Assembly (NCBI GenBank): GCA_014654455.1
Contig: JACWCY010000003.1
Coordinates: forward strand, 91,279 to 154,766
Direction: 5' to 3'
Source: Pelagibacterales bacterium SAG-MED01
GTDB lineage: Bacteria > Pseudomonadota > Alphaproteobacteria > Pelagibacterales > Pelagibacteraceae
DNA: 63,488 nucleotides
Part shown: positions 51,327 to 59,971 of the stretch, in pieces
Numbering within the stretch: the first letter of the stretch is position 1
Layout of the letters: every line of letters starts with the position of its first letter
Notes under the pieces: model-generated
The model's input: the letters and a program-made list of their open reading frames with translations, nothing else
The model's database searches: none
Told to the model about the DNA's origin: nothing
Position numbers and translations under genes: made by a program

Positions 51327-53771
51327 GTGAATAAAGAAATTCCTAAAACATCAAAAGTGATAGTTATCGGAGGCGGAGTTGTAGGCTGTTCAGTTGCTTA
51401 TCATTTAGCTAAATTTGGTTGGAAAGATACAATTCTTTTGGAAAGAGATCAGTTAACCTCAGGAACAACTTGGCATGCTGCGGGACTTGTAAGTCAATTG
51501 GGTCCTTCGGCAGCAGTAACTAAAATTAGAAAGTACACATTAGATTTATATAAGGAGCTTGAAAAGAAAGTTGATCATTCAGCCGGTTTGAGATTGAATG
51601 GTGCACTTTCAATTGCACAGAATAAAGGAAGGTGGCAAGAATTACAAAGACAGGCTACAACTGCTCAACTTTATGATGTCGATGTAAGAATTTTAGATAA
51701 AAATCAAATTAAAAAAGATTACCCAATAATTAACGCTGATGAACTTATTGGTGGAATTCTAATGCCAGGTGATGGAGCGGCTGATCCATCAGGTGTAACA
51801 CATATGTTAGCTAAAGCAGCAAGACAAGAAGGGGCACAAATTTTTGAAAAATCACCTGTAGAAGAAATTATAACAAAAAATGGAAAAGTCTCTGGTGTAA
51901 AAGTAAATGGTCAAACAATTGACTGTGAGTATATAGTTTTAGCTTCAGGCATGTGGTCAAGACAAATAGGAGAAAAAGCTGGAGTTAGCATTCCTCTTTA
52001 TCCCGCAGAACATTTTTATATTATTACTGAACCAATAGATAATTTATCAAAAACATTACCGGTAATTAGAGACTTTGATAATCGTACTTATATTAAAGAA
52101 GATGCTGGCAAAATATTAGTTGGTATTTTTGAAGGAAATTCAATTCCCGCTTGGGATAAAACTAACAAAGTACCTGAAGATTTTTCTTTTGGCGAATTTC
52201 AAGAAAATTTTGAGCATTTTGAACCTTATTTAGCATCTGCTATTAAAAGATTTCCTATTTTAGAAACTGCAGGTATAAGAAAATTTTTCTCAGGTCCAGA
52301 GTCTTTTACACCAGATACAAACACTTTATTAGGTGAAGTGCCTGAAGTTAAAAACTTTTTTGTTTGCTGTGGATTAAATAGCATTGGAATAGGAAGCGGG
52401 GGAGGTGTAGGCAAAGTTACAGCAGAATGGTTGATGACTGGCCATATTAATGAAGATATTTTTAGTTACGATATAAAAAGATTTCAAAAATTTCATTCAG
52501 AATTAGGTTTTATTAAAAAAAGAATAACAGAGTCATTAGGTGATTTATATGGAATGCACTGGCCATTTAAACAACATAAAACTTCAAGAAACATTAAAAC
52601 TCTTCCGCATCATGATAATTTAAAAAGCTTTGGAGCTTGTTTTGGTGTTTCAGGTGGATACGAAAGACCGATGTGGTTTGCTCTAGATGGAGAAAAGGCT
52701 GAGTATGAATATAGTTATAATTATCAAAGCTGGTATCCTTCTGCAGAGTATGAGACTAATAATACCATTAAAAATGTTGGTTTATTTGACCTAACACCTT
52801 TTTCTAAGTTTGAAATAAAGTCAGATAAAGCACACCAAGAACTGCAAAAGATTTGTACAGCTAATATTAAAAATGAACCTGGTAAATGTGTTTACACCCA
52901 TATGCTTAACTCTGATGGAGGAATTGAAACAGATTTAACAGTAGTTTGTGTTGAAAAAAATCATTTTAGAATAATAAGTTCAGCTGCAACAAGAGAAAGA
53001 GATAAATTCCATATAAAAAAACACATCTCAAATGATATTGAGCTGAAAGATATCACAGATGATCTATGTGTATTTGGATTATTTGGTCCAAAAAGTAGGG
53101 ATTTAATTAAAACAATATCTAAAGATAATTTTGATAACAATGATTTTAAATTTGGTACAGCAAAATATATTACAATTGATGGAGTAAAGATTTGGACTCA
53201 AAGATTATCTTATGTGGGTGAATTGGGTTATGAATTATATGTTAAAATAAATGAAGCAAAAAAAATATACGAATTACTTATAAAACAAGGTAAAGATTTT
53301 AATCTTTCTAACTGTGGTATGCATGCGATGGATATTATGCGAATGGAAAGTGGTTTTTTACATTGGGGGCATGATATTTCTCCTGAAGAAAATCAATATC
53401 AAGCAGGACTATCATTTACTATCAGTAAAAAGAAAGAAATTGATTTTATAGGTAAACAAGCTTTAGAAAAAATTAAACAAGAAAAGATTAAGAGTAGATT
53501 TGCAATGTTTACTCTTAAAAACAGTGAACCAGGGAAACCTTTGTTGCTTCATGATGAGCCTATTTATATTGATAATAAAATTATAGGAAGATCAACTTCA
53601 GGAAATTACTCATTCAATTTTAAAAAGAATTTAGTATTTGGATATATTAAAAATGATTTATCTAATGATGAGCTTAAATCTAAAAATTTATTTATTGAAG
53701 TAGAAAAACAAAAATATCCTATCGTAGTTCAATCAGGGCCCTTAAAACGAACAGATTTTAAAAATTTATAA
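51327..53771 (+). CDS. Dimethylglycine/sarcosine dehydrogenase-type flavoprotein
   Basis: 814 residues in two halves. The N-terminal FAD oxidoreductase has VIGGGVVGCSVAYHLA and TTWHAAGL, where the histidine corresponds to the covalent FAD link in dimethylglycine dehydrogenase. The C-terminal half is GcvT-like (folate binding): PGKCVYTHMLNSDGGIETDLTV, LSYVGELGYELY, then EKIKSRFAMFTL. It demethylates an N-methylated glycine, passing formaldehyde to tetrahydrofolate. GTG start at 51327. Converges with the BASS gene with no gap. Confidence 0.88.
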   Translation: MNKEIPKTSKVIVIGGGVVGCSVAYHLAKFGWKDTILLERDQLTSGTTWHAAGLVSQLGPSAAVTKIRKYTLDLYKELEKKVDHSAGLRLNGALSIAQNKGRWQELQRQATTAQLYDVDVRILDKNQIKKDYPIINADELIGGILMPGDGAADPSGVTHMLAKAARQEGAQIFEKSPVEEIITKNGKVSGVKVNGQTIDCEYIVLASGMWSRQIGEKAGVSIPLYPAEHFYIITEPIDNLSKTLPVIRDFDNRTYIKEDAGKILVGIFEGNSIPAWDKTNKVPEDFSFGEFQENFEHFEPYLASAIKRFPILETAGIRKFFSGPESFTPDTNTLLGEVPEVKNFFVCCGLNSIGIGSGGGVGKVTAEWLMTGHINEDIFSYDIKRFQKFHSELGFIKKRITESLGDLYGMHWPFKQHKTSRNIKTLPHHDNLKSFGACFGVSGGYERPMWFALDGEKAEYEYSYNYQSWYPSAEYETNNTIKNVGLFDLTPFSKFEIKSDKAHQELQKICTANIKNEPGKCVYTHMLNSDGGIETDLTVVCVEKNHFRIISSAATRERDKFHIKKHISNDIELKDITDDLCVFGLFGPKSRDLIKTISKDNFDNNDFKFGTAKYITIDGVKIWTQRLSYVGELGYELYVKINEAKKIYELLIKQGKDFNLSNCGMHAMDIMRMESGFLHWGHDISPEENQYQAGLSFTISKKKEIDFIGKQALEKIKQEKIKSRFAMFTLKNSEPGKPLLLHDEPIYIDNKIIGRSTSGNYSFNFKKNLVFGYIKNDLSNDELKSKNLFIEVEKQKYPIVVQSGPLKRTDFKNL

Positions 53772-54620
53772 TTAAGTTTGTCTTCTTAAAATTAGAACAA
53801 AAATTACAGAAGTTGTCATCATGATTAATGCATAAGCTGCAGTCGGTACCATATAGACCATATCATCAAATAACTGAGTTCCAACAAAAACAGCTAATGT
53901 TCCATTTTGCAAACCACATTCTAAAGATATACATCTACGTTGTGCAATGCCTGATGCTAAAAATTTGGCTACATAAAAACCAATTATCATCATTAAAATA
54001 TTTAAGGCAAAAGCAACTTTTCCAGCAGAGGTTAAAAACATTACAATGCTATCCCATTCTTCTATATAAATAGCTATAAAGATTATAAGAAATAATGCTA
54101 TTGAAATTCTTTGTATATTTTTAACATTTCTATTTATAAATTCACCTGCAAATTTTCTGATAATCATTCCTAAAATTACCGGAACAGTTACAACAAAAAA
54201 CATTTTTAAAGAAATTCCAACCAGTGAGATTTCTTTTTCAACATAATCAATATTAAATAAGTCAATTGACTGAAAAACAATAAAAGGAACAGAAACGATA
54301 CTTATCAAACTCATAAAAGCTGTCAGTGAAATTGATAAAGCTACATCTCCATCAGCAAATTTAGTTAAAACATTCGAAGTTACCCCACCAGGTGCAGCTG
54401 CAATTAACATAACACCTAATGCTAATTCAATTGGAACTTTAAGAATAATAATAAGAGAATATGCAACTAGAGGTAAAATTATTAACTGACAAACAAACCC
54501 TATAAAGAAATCTTTAGGATTTTTAAATACTCTTAAAAAATCTTTTAATGTTAAAGACGCACCCAAACCAAGCATTAATAATGCTAAAGCGATTGGTGCT
54601 ATCGTTGTTACTATCCCCAT
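53772..54620 (-). CDS. Bile acid:sodium symporter (BASS) family transporter
   Basis: 282 residues with about nine hydrophobic helices. Markers are LGLGASLTLKDF in the first part, AAAPGGVTSNVLTKFADGDVALS in the core (the sodium-site region) and CISLECGLQNGTLAVFVG. Substrates in marine bacteria are not known; pantoate, pyruvate or sulfur organics have been reported for members. Separated from the downstream flavoprotein only by abutting stops. Confidence 0.87.
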   Translation of the reverse strand: MGIVTTIAPIALALLMLGLGASLTLKDFLRVFKNPKDFFIGFVCQLIILPLVAYSLIIILKVPIELALGVMLIAAAPGGVTSNVLTKFADGDVALSISLTAFMSLISIVSVPFIVFQSIDLFNIDYVEKEISLVGISLKMFFVVTVPVILGMIIRKFAGEFINRNVKNIQRISIALFLIIFIAIYIEEWDSIVMFLTSAGKVAFALNILMMIIGFYVAKFLASGIAQRRCISLECGLQNGTLAVFVGTQLFDDMVYMVPTAAYALIMMTTSVIFVLILRRQT

Positions 54621-54684
54621 CTTCCCTCAAAATGAAATTAATAATTAATGAATTTATACATAGATTGTTTGGAAATAAAGAAAT

Positions 54685-55704
54685 TTATGAAATAGTCAAA
54701 AGATTAAGAACTTTTCTAATGAATTTAGCTTTATTTCTGAAAATTAATTTTTGGTATGGTAGAACTCTTTGAACATTGAAACCTGTTAAAACATATTGTT
54801 TTTTTTCATTTAATCTTAAGTAATCATTTTTTACCAAGAACTTGCATTTTCTAATAACTGTTGCTCGAGGGATTCCAGTCATGTCAGAAACAGACATTGC
54901 ACTAACACCGTTACTTTTAGCTTTAACACCTCTTACCATTTCTTCGTTAAATTTATTATAGTCACCTTTAATCAATTCTCTTTGATAATCCATATAATTA
55001 TGAACATCATTGTGGCCATTCTTTTTTTCTAATGATGCATTATAATTGAAAGCTTGGTTCATACAAACTGTTCCCCAAACATGAAATGTAGATAAGTCCT
55101 CAAACATTTCATGGTATCCAATGATCATTGGAATTTGCATCCTATAAAACCATCTCCAACAAATAGAGAAATTTTTCTTTAAAACATTTTCAATCATTTT
55201 TGCATAAAGTTTTTTGGAGTAAAGTTTTTCCTTATTAAGAATTTCTGAGATTTTCAGAATATAAGAAGCTGTATATTTCATTTGGTTTTCAGGTCTAATA
55301 AAACTAAATGAACTTCGATCAATTATAATTTGTTTTTTTTGTCTTTTTAGAACTCCCAATTTTTCTAGTTCTAAAACTTTTCGTCTAACAGTTTCTTTTG
55401 GTAATTGTAGTTTTTCACAAAGTTCAGTAATACTGAATCTATCTATTTGGATAAACGATTTTGAATAATATTGATCATAGGTTAATTTGATATTCATTTG
55501 ATCATAGAAATGTAAAGTTTTTTCAACAAGTGAAATGATGATCATATATTTATAATGATCTTTAAAAGCTCCATAAACTGCATTCATCCATCTCCATTGG
55601 TGATTGATCCAATCTTTTCCTAATTGATCATAGTTGGCCATCATATGATTATAGACCTGTTCGTCGTTAAGAACTTTTGAAAAATCTACTTGTTGTAAAC
55701 TCAT
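54685..55704 (-). CDS. Transcriptional regulator with two HTH segments
   Basis: 339 residues from ATG 55704. HTH-1 at about 91-128 (SITELCEKLQLPKETVRRKVLELEKLGVL) and HTH-2 at about 271-305 (SVSDMTGIPRATVIRKCKFLVKNDYL) look like a duplicated winged-helix, with a helical linker and aromatic-rich core. A GTG at 55764 would extend it by 20 residues, but the likely -35 (TTGACA) lies within that extension, so I favour the shorter form. Divergent from two small membrane-protein genes. Target unknown. Confidence 0.78.
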   Translation of the reverse strand: MSLQQVDFSKVLNDEQVYNHMMANYDQLGKDWINHQWRWMNAVYGAFKDHYKYMIIISLVEKTLHFYDQMNIKLTYDQYYSKSFIQIDRFSITELCEKLQLPKETVRRKVLELEKLGVLKRQKKQIIIDRSSFSFIRPENQMKYTASYILKISEILNKEKLYSKKLYAKMIENVLKKNFSICWRWFYRMQIPMIIGYHEMFEDLSTFHVWGTVCMNQAFNYNASLEKKNGHNDVHNYMDYQRELIKGDYNKFNEEMVRGVKAKSNGVSAMSVSDMTGIPRATVIRKCKFLVKNDYLRLNEKKQYVLTGFNVQRVLPYQKLIFRNKAKFIRKVLNLLTIS

Positions 55705-55719
55705 AATTGTAAAAGTAAG

Positions 55720-55748
55720 ATTTGAAACCCAAAATGAACATGTGTCAA
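55720..55748 (-). promoter_or_regulatory. Candidate promoter of the double-HTH regulator
   Basis: Minus-strand TTGACA (55748-55743), a 17-base spacer and TCAAAT (55725-55720). The -35 is perfect, the -10 has four of six consensus bases. The predicted transcript start is only some ten bases before ATG 55704, so the message would have almost no leader and no Shine-Dalgarno. Confidence 0.45.
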
Positions 55749-55781
55749 CTAAATAGTGACCCACTTTGGACTGGAGTAAAA

Positions 55782-55810
55782 TTGATACTTTAGAATTGTT
55801 ATGATTTAAT
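55782..55810 (+). promoter_or_regulatory. Candidate promoter of the small membrane-protein pair
   Basis: TTGATA (55782-55787), a 17-base spacer and TTTAAT (55805-55810). The transcript start would fall at or next to the ATG at 55816, suggesting a leaderless message. It faces the regulator promoter at less than 40 bases, a layout in which the regulator could control both. Confidence 0.45.
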
Positions 55811-55815
55811 TAATT

Positions 55816-56046
55816 ATGACTACTAAAGGCTTTGCAGATAAACAAACTAACATCGAGACCCCAAATGATGCTAGTGTTGCTGAAAAGCCTTTAAAAACAA
55901 AGACTATTATTTCGGATAGAGTTGATATAAATGTTTTAAAATCCAAACTTCAAGAAACCGAAAGTAAAGAATTTAAAAAAAACTTATTTATTCTTTCAAC
56001 TCTTGTTATTGGGTTGGCTTTTTTAGGAATTTACCTTTCAGCATGA
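55816..56046 (+). CDS. Small single-helix membrane protein, paralogue 1
   Basis: 76 residues: a polar, Lys/Thr-rich N-terminal 50 and a single hydrophobic helix at about 56-74 (LFILSTLVIGLAFLGIYLSA), so probably C-tail anchored with the soluble part in the cytoplasm. Just before the helix is VDINVLKSKLQETESKEFKKN, similar to the next gene. Function unknown. Overlaps the next gene by four bases. Confidence 0.7.
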   Translation: MTTKGFADKQTNIETPNDASVAEKPLKTKTIISDRVDINVLKSKLQETESKEFKKNLFILSTLVIGLAFLGIYLSA

Positions 56047-56294
56047 GTAAATTTGCAAATACCGATGATTCGTGGTTAAAATGTATTATGAAAAATATTG
56101 ATACCAATATTAAAAACAAAGATTTTTCAAAATATTTAACGAAGAATACTGAAAAAGATCAAGTTAAGAGTACAAACATAAACATCTTATTAAATAGAGT
56201 AAAATTAAATCAAAAAAACGAGTCTAGAAAAAAAATATATTTTTCTGCAGCTGCATCAATGGGATTAGTCTTATTTGGTGTGCTAATTTTTTAG
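56043..56294 (+). CDS. Small single-helix membrane protein, paralogue 2
   Basis: 83 residues: polar N-terminal 60, then a hydrophobic helix at about 64-82. The pre-helix segment TNINILLNRVKLNQKNESRKK matches the pattern of the gene before it (IN-I/V-L...E-S...KK), so the two are probably diverged tandem copies. A lone Cys in DSWLKCIMK. Translation is coupled by ATGA overlap. Function unknown. Confidence 0.7.
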   Translation: MSKFANTDDSWLKCIMKNIDTNIKNKDFSKYLTKNTEKDQVKSTNINILLNRVKLNQKNESRKKIYFSAAASMGLVLFGVLIF

Positions 56295-56337
56295 TTAAAA
56301 TCTATAAAATCAACTAATTTACTGATGTTAATAATTA

Positions 56338-56365
56338 TTGAATAGTATTATTAAACTACTATAAA
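56338..56365 (+). promoter_or_regulatory. tRNA-Met promoter
   Basis: TTGAAT (56338-56343), 16-base spacer, TATAAA (56360-56365), about 15 bases before the mature tRNA 5' end. Spacing and position fit a housekeeping promoter. Confidence 0.6.
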
Positions 56366-56380
56366 TCAATTTTAGATTAA

Positions 56381-56457
56381 GGCGGGGTAGCTCAGTTGGT
56401 TAGAGCGCGGGACTCATAAGCCCGAGGTCAGTGGTTCGATCCCACTTCCCGCTACCA
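56381..56457 (+). tRNA. tRNA-Met (CAU), elongator type
   Basis: 77 bases including encoded CCA. Acceptor GGCGGGG pairs with TCCCGCT (G1-U72 as in alphaproteobacterial elongator tRNA-Met, G7-U66), D-stem GCTC/GAGC, anticodon loop CTCATAA with CAT, T-stem AGTGG/CCACT with TTCGATC loop. The anticodon stem CGGGA/GCCCG has an A31-G39 mismatch next to the loop. It lacks the C1-A72 mismatch of initiator tRNA, so it is the elongator; lysidine-modified tRNA-Ile cannot be fully excluded. Confidence 0.92.
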
Positions 56458-56513
56458 TTATAAAATAAAATAGCAACTTAAGATGTTTAAAAAATTTATT
56501 ATTAATTTTTGAA

Positions 56514-57500
56514 TTATTGAATTGCATCTCTAATTTTAATATTTCCAAACCAAGATTTATTATTAGAATATTTATTTGATAAATGTTTTATTTGACAAAT
56601 ATTATCTATTGAACTTTTCTTTTTATCGTAAAGAAGCGTCATTCTACTAAAAAAACCCTCTGGAACATCAATATATGTAAGACCAATATTTGCCTTAGCC
56701 ATTAAATCCAGATTGATCATTCTTGTATCAATATAATTTTCGTTAAAAGCTCCATGGCCACAGTCAGGATTACTTGAAGGGCCAAACAAATGTTCTTTCA
56801 TCAATTCCCTGTCATATAAATACATACCTTGGTATGGAAATGTATGATTTATAAAATAATAGTTATCATTAATCATAATTTTTGGTAAAAATTTTAATTT
56901 ATCTTTTTTTACAAAATCAATTGCATAAATTTCTTCATCGTTTTTATTAACTTCAGTTCTAACAAAAGCTGGGATTAAATTAAATTTTTTTAAAATTCTT
57001 CTGCTATTTACCCAATAATTGAAATTTAATTTATCAATTAATATATCATCTTCTAAGTATAAAAAGTGTGTAATTTCTTCACGTTCATACAATTTTTTCA
57101 TGAAATTAATATGGTACCAAGGTAATAATCTAGAGTTAACAATTTCATCTATAACTTTTATTGTTACATCGACCTCTATCTTATTTTTTAAATCTTCTTC
57201 TTGATCAGATGACACTTTATTTGTAAATATATATATTTCAGTTTGATTTGAGATGTTATTTAAACTTTTACAAACTTTATTTAAATTGTTAATTTTATCT
57301 TTGTCAAAAAAAAATGCTATTGATGCAACAATCTTAACTTTTTCATTAATTTCATTACTAGGAATAAAATCAGTATTCACCAAATAATCTTTTGAATTTT
57401 TTTGAAACTTTTTAAATCTAATAAAATTGTTTATCTTATTTTCTTTTTTACCTATTGATTTAAAAAATTTTCTTAATCGTTCTAAAAAATATATCATCAT
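56514..57500 (-). CDS. Glycosyltransferase-like protein, family unassigned
   Basis: 328 residues. A basic N-terminal helix precedes a GT-A-like core: KIVASIAFFFDKDKINN, IYIFTNKVSSDQEEDL and HFLYLEDDILIDKL, whose LEDD is a plausible metal site. SSNPDCGHGAFNEN and YIDVPEGFFSRMTLL may be the acceptor side. Probably adds a sugar in surface-glycan synthesis, as the rfbA and rfbB genes follow. ATG-ATG start ambiguous by one codon. The family could not be named. Confidence 0.7.
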   Translation of the reverse strand: MMIYFLERLRKFFKSIGKKENKINNFIRFKKFQKNSKDYLVNTDFIPSNEINEKVKIVASIAFFFDKDKINNLNKVCKSLNNISNQTEIYIFTNKVSSDQEEDLKNKIEVDVTIKVIDEIVNSRLLPWYHINFMKKLYEREEITHFLYLEDDILIDKLNFNYWVNSRRILKKFNLIPAFVRTEVNKNDEEIYAIDFVKKDKLKFLPKIMINDNYYFINHTFPYQGMYLYDRELMKEHLFGPSSNPDCGHGAFNENYIDTRMINLDLMAKANIGLTYIDVPEGFFSRMTLLYDKKKSSIDNICQIKHLSNKYSNNKSWFGNIKIRDAIQ

Positions 57501-57511
57501 CGATAAGTATG

Positions 57512-58384
57512 TTATTTTTTGATCAAATTTTTTAAATATTTTGAGTAATCACAATTTCCATAAAATTTTATTGAATTGATGATTTCTCTTTTATTTATCC
57601 ATTTTTTATTTAAAGAAATTTCTTCTAAACATGCTATTTTAAAACCCTGTCTATTTTCAATAGCAGAAACAAAAGCGGATGTTTTATAAAAATCTTCTAT
57701 TGATCCAGTATCAAGCCAAGCACCACCTCTACCAATAAGATCTGCACTTAATTGCTTCTTAGATTTGTAAATTTTTAGTAAATCTACTATTTCAACCTCT
57801 CCTCTTTTTGATGGTTTCAATTTTTTTGAATATTTTACAACTTTATTATCAAAAAAATATAAACCAGTTATAGCAAGGTCGGATAAATATTTTTTAGGTT
57901 TTTCTTTAATAGAAATGATTCTGTTGTTTTTATTTATCTTAGCTACACCAAAAAGTTCTGGTTTTGTAACTTTGTGTAAAACTACTCTTGCGCCTTTTTT
58001 AAGCTTAGTATTTTCTAGAAGTTTAGTGGTTAAATTTTGGCCATAAAAAAAATTGTCTCCCAAAATCATTGCCACATTTTCTTTTCCAATAAATTTTTCT
58101 CCAATTACAAAAGCATCAGGCAAACCTCTTGGCTTATCTTGTTCTATATAAGTAATTTTAATACCTAAATTGTTTCCATTAGGTATAATTTTTTTATATT
58201 GATTTAATTGTCCTTTATTTACAATAATCAATATGTCTTTAATATTTGCCAACATTAAAATTGATAATGGATAAAAAATTAATGGTTTATCATAAATTGG
58301 AAGTAATTGTTTATTAACAGCTTTTGTAAGAGGACTCATTCGAGTTCCTTTGCCACCAGCTAAAATAATTCCTTTTTTAATCAT
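57512..58384 (-). CDS. rfbA: Glucose-1-phosphate thymidylyltransferase
   Basis: Makes dTDP-glucose from dTTP and glucose-1-phosphate, the start of dTDP-sugar synthesis. In 290 residues the nucleotide loop is ILAGGKGTRMSPLTKAVNKQLLPIYDKP (GGKGTRM, with catalytic Lys-Gln), plus LGDNFFYG and GRGGAWLDTGS. Its start overlaps the rfbB stop by four bases; rfbC and rfbD for rhamnose are not in the window, so the final sugar is open. Confidence 0.94.
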   Translation of the reverse strand: MIKKGIILAGGKGTRMSPLTKAVNKQLLPIYDKPLIFYPLSILMLANIKDILIIVNKGQLNQYKKIIPNGNNLGIKITYIEQDKPRGLPDAFVIGEKFIGKENVAMILGDNFFYGQNLTTKLLENTKLKKGARVVLHKVTKPELFGVAKINKNNRIISIKEKPKKYLSDLAITGLYFFDNKVVKYSKKLKPSKRGEVEIVDLLKIYKSKKQLSADLIGRGGAWLDTGSIEDFYKTSAFVSAIENRQGFKIACLEEISLNKKWINKREIINSIKFYGNCDYSKYLKNLIKK

Positions 58385-59394
58385 CCATTACCCAATCTTT
58401 TAACGATATCTTTTTTTGACAACGATTTATAATATTTTGTGTTTTTATAATACCAATCAAAAGTTAATTTAATTCCTTGTCTAAAATTTGTTCTTGGAAA
58501 CCATCCTAATTTATTCTTAATTTTATTACTATTTAATGCATATCTTACATCATGACCTGGTCGATCTTTCACAAAGATAATTTTGACTTTTTTTCCAAGC
58601 TTGATTATGTTCTTAGAGACTTTTATTAGTTCTTTTGAAACTTGTAAATTATTGAGATTTTTATTAGAACCAATATTATAAAATTCTCCAACCTTTCCTT
58701 TTCTGAAAATCTTTAGTAAGGCTTCACAATGGTCTTTAACATATATCCATTCTCTTGAATTTATACCTTTTCCATAAATGGGCAGGGGTTTATTATTTAA
58801 TATATTATAAATAAGTTTAGGTATTAATTTTTCTGGATGTTGCTTAGGTCCAAAATTATTTGAACAATTTGTAATTATTGCTGGAATTTTATAAGTTCTC
58901 ACATAAGAACTTACCAAATGATCGGATGCTGCTTTACTAGCCGCATAGGGAGAACTTGGGCTGTATGGATAATTCTCCGCTGATCTTCCAGATAAAATAT
59001 CCCCATAAACTTCATCAGTTGATATATGAACTAATTTTGAATTATATCTTTTTGAAAATTCTTTAAAACATTCCAACAAATTAAAAACTCCTATAATATT
59101 ACTTTGAATAAAACTTTCAGGACTATCAATTGATCTATCAACATGAGTCTCAGCTGCAAGGTTAAATATTCCAACTGGCTTATATTTAAATATAATTTTT
59201 TTTAATTTTTTATCTTTAATATCACACTTGATAAATTTATATTTTTTGGAATTTTTGTGTTCTTTTATATTATAAAAATTTGATGAGTATGTAACTTTAT
59301 CAATATTAATTACGTAATAATTTTGACTTATTAATAGATCTATAAGATTGCTACCTATAAAACCTAAACCACCTGTGATAATAACTTTTTTCAT
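58381..59394 (-). CDS. rfbB: dTDP-glucose 4,6-dehydratase
   Basis: Extended SDR of 337 residues converting dTDP-glucose to the 4-keto-6-deoxy sugar. NAD motif TGGLGFIGSNL (8-18), LAAETHVDRSID, HISTDEVYGD with the catalytic Asp/Glu pair and SPYAASKAASDHLV with Tyr/Lys. RDWxyV-type SREWIYVKDHCEAL is also present. Directly couples to rfbA. Lys/Asn-rich like other sugar genes of the window. Confidence 0.94.
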   Translation of the reverse strand: MKKVIITGGLGFIGSNLIDLLISQNYYVINIDKVTYSSNFYNIKEHKNSKKYKFIKCDIKDKKLKKIIFKYKPVGIFNLAAETHVDRSIDSPESFIQSNIIGVFNLLECFKEFSKRYNSKLVHISTDEVYGDILSGRSAENYPYSPSSPYAASKAASDHLVSSYVRTYKIPAIITNCSNNFGPKQHPEKLIPKLIYNILNNKPLPIYGKGINSREWIYVKDHCEALLKIFRKGKVGEFYNIGSNKNLNNLQVSKELIKVSKNIIKLGKKVKIIFVKDRPGHDVRYALNSNKIKNKLGWFPRTNFRQGIKLTFDWYYKNTKYYKSLSKKDIVKRLGNG

Positions 59395-59402
59395 TACAAT
59401 TA

Positions 59403-59930
59403 TTAGTGACCTGGAAATTCAATTAAATTTTCAACTTTATAACCTTTTTTAATCAAATTGTCCGAGCCATTTAAATCAAATAGATTTATAACAAACACAA
59501 AACAGGCCACTTTACCACCTGAAATTTCTATTAATTTTGCAGCTGCATTTGCCGTACCTCCTGTAGCAATTAAATCATCTATAATTAATACTTTTTCATT
59601 TTCTTTAATAGAGTCTTTGTGAACTTCAATTGTAGCAGTCCCATATTCTAGTTCAAAATCGACTGAATGAACATCTGCAGGTAATTTATTTTTTTTTCTA
59701 AGCAATATAAAAGGTTTTTTTAGAATATAAGAGACAGCAGAAGCAAATACAAAACCTCTAGACTCAATTGCAGCTATTTTATCGAAATTAACTTTTTTTG
59801 ATCTTTCTACGATTTGATTTATTGTTTCTGAGAAGGCTTTTTCATCTTTTATAAGAGTAGTTATATCTCTAAATAATATACCTTTTTTTGGATAATCTTG
59901 AATAGATCTAATAAAATCTTTTAAATTCAT
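59403..59930 (-). CDS. apt: Adenine phosphoribosyltransferase
   Basis: Salvages adenine with PRPP to AMP. The 175 residues match the family. IPKKGI-type DYPKKGILFRDIT, ESRGFVFASAVSY and the PRPP motif VLIIDDLIATGGTANAA are all present. Adenine is released by MtnP, encoded by the divergent neighbour 41 bases away, so the two enzymes probably recover the adenine of methylthioadenosine. Confidence 0.95.
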   Translation of the reverse strand: MNLKDFIRSIQDYPKKGILFRDITTLIKDEKAFSETINQIVERSKKVNFDKIAAIESRGFVFASAVSYILKKPFILLRKKNKLPADVHSVDFELEYGTATIEVHKDSIKENEKVLIIDDLIATGGTANAAAKLIEISGGKVACFVFVINLFDLNGSDNLIKKGYKVENLIEFPGH

Positions 59931-59971
59931 AATAGTAATTTATAAATCTATAAATAAATTAATTTTTAAAC

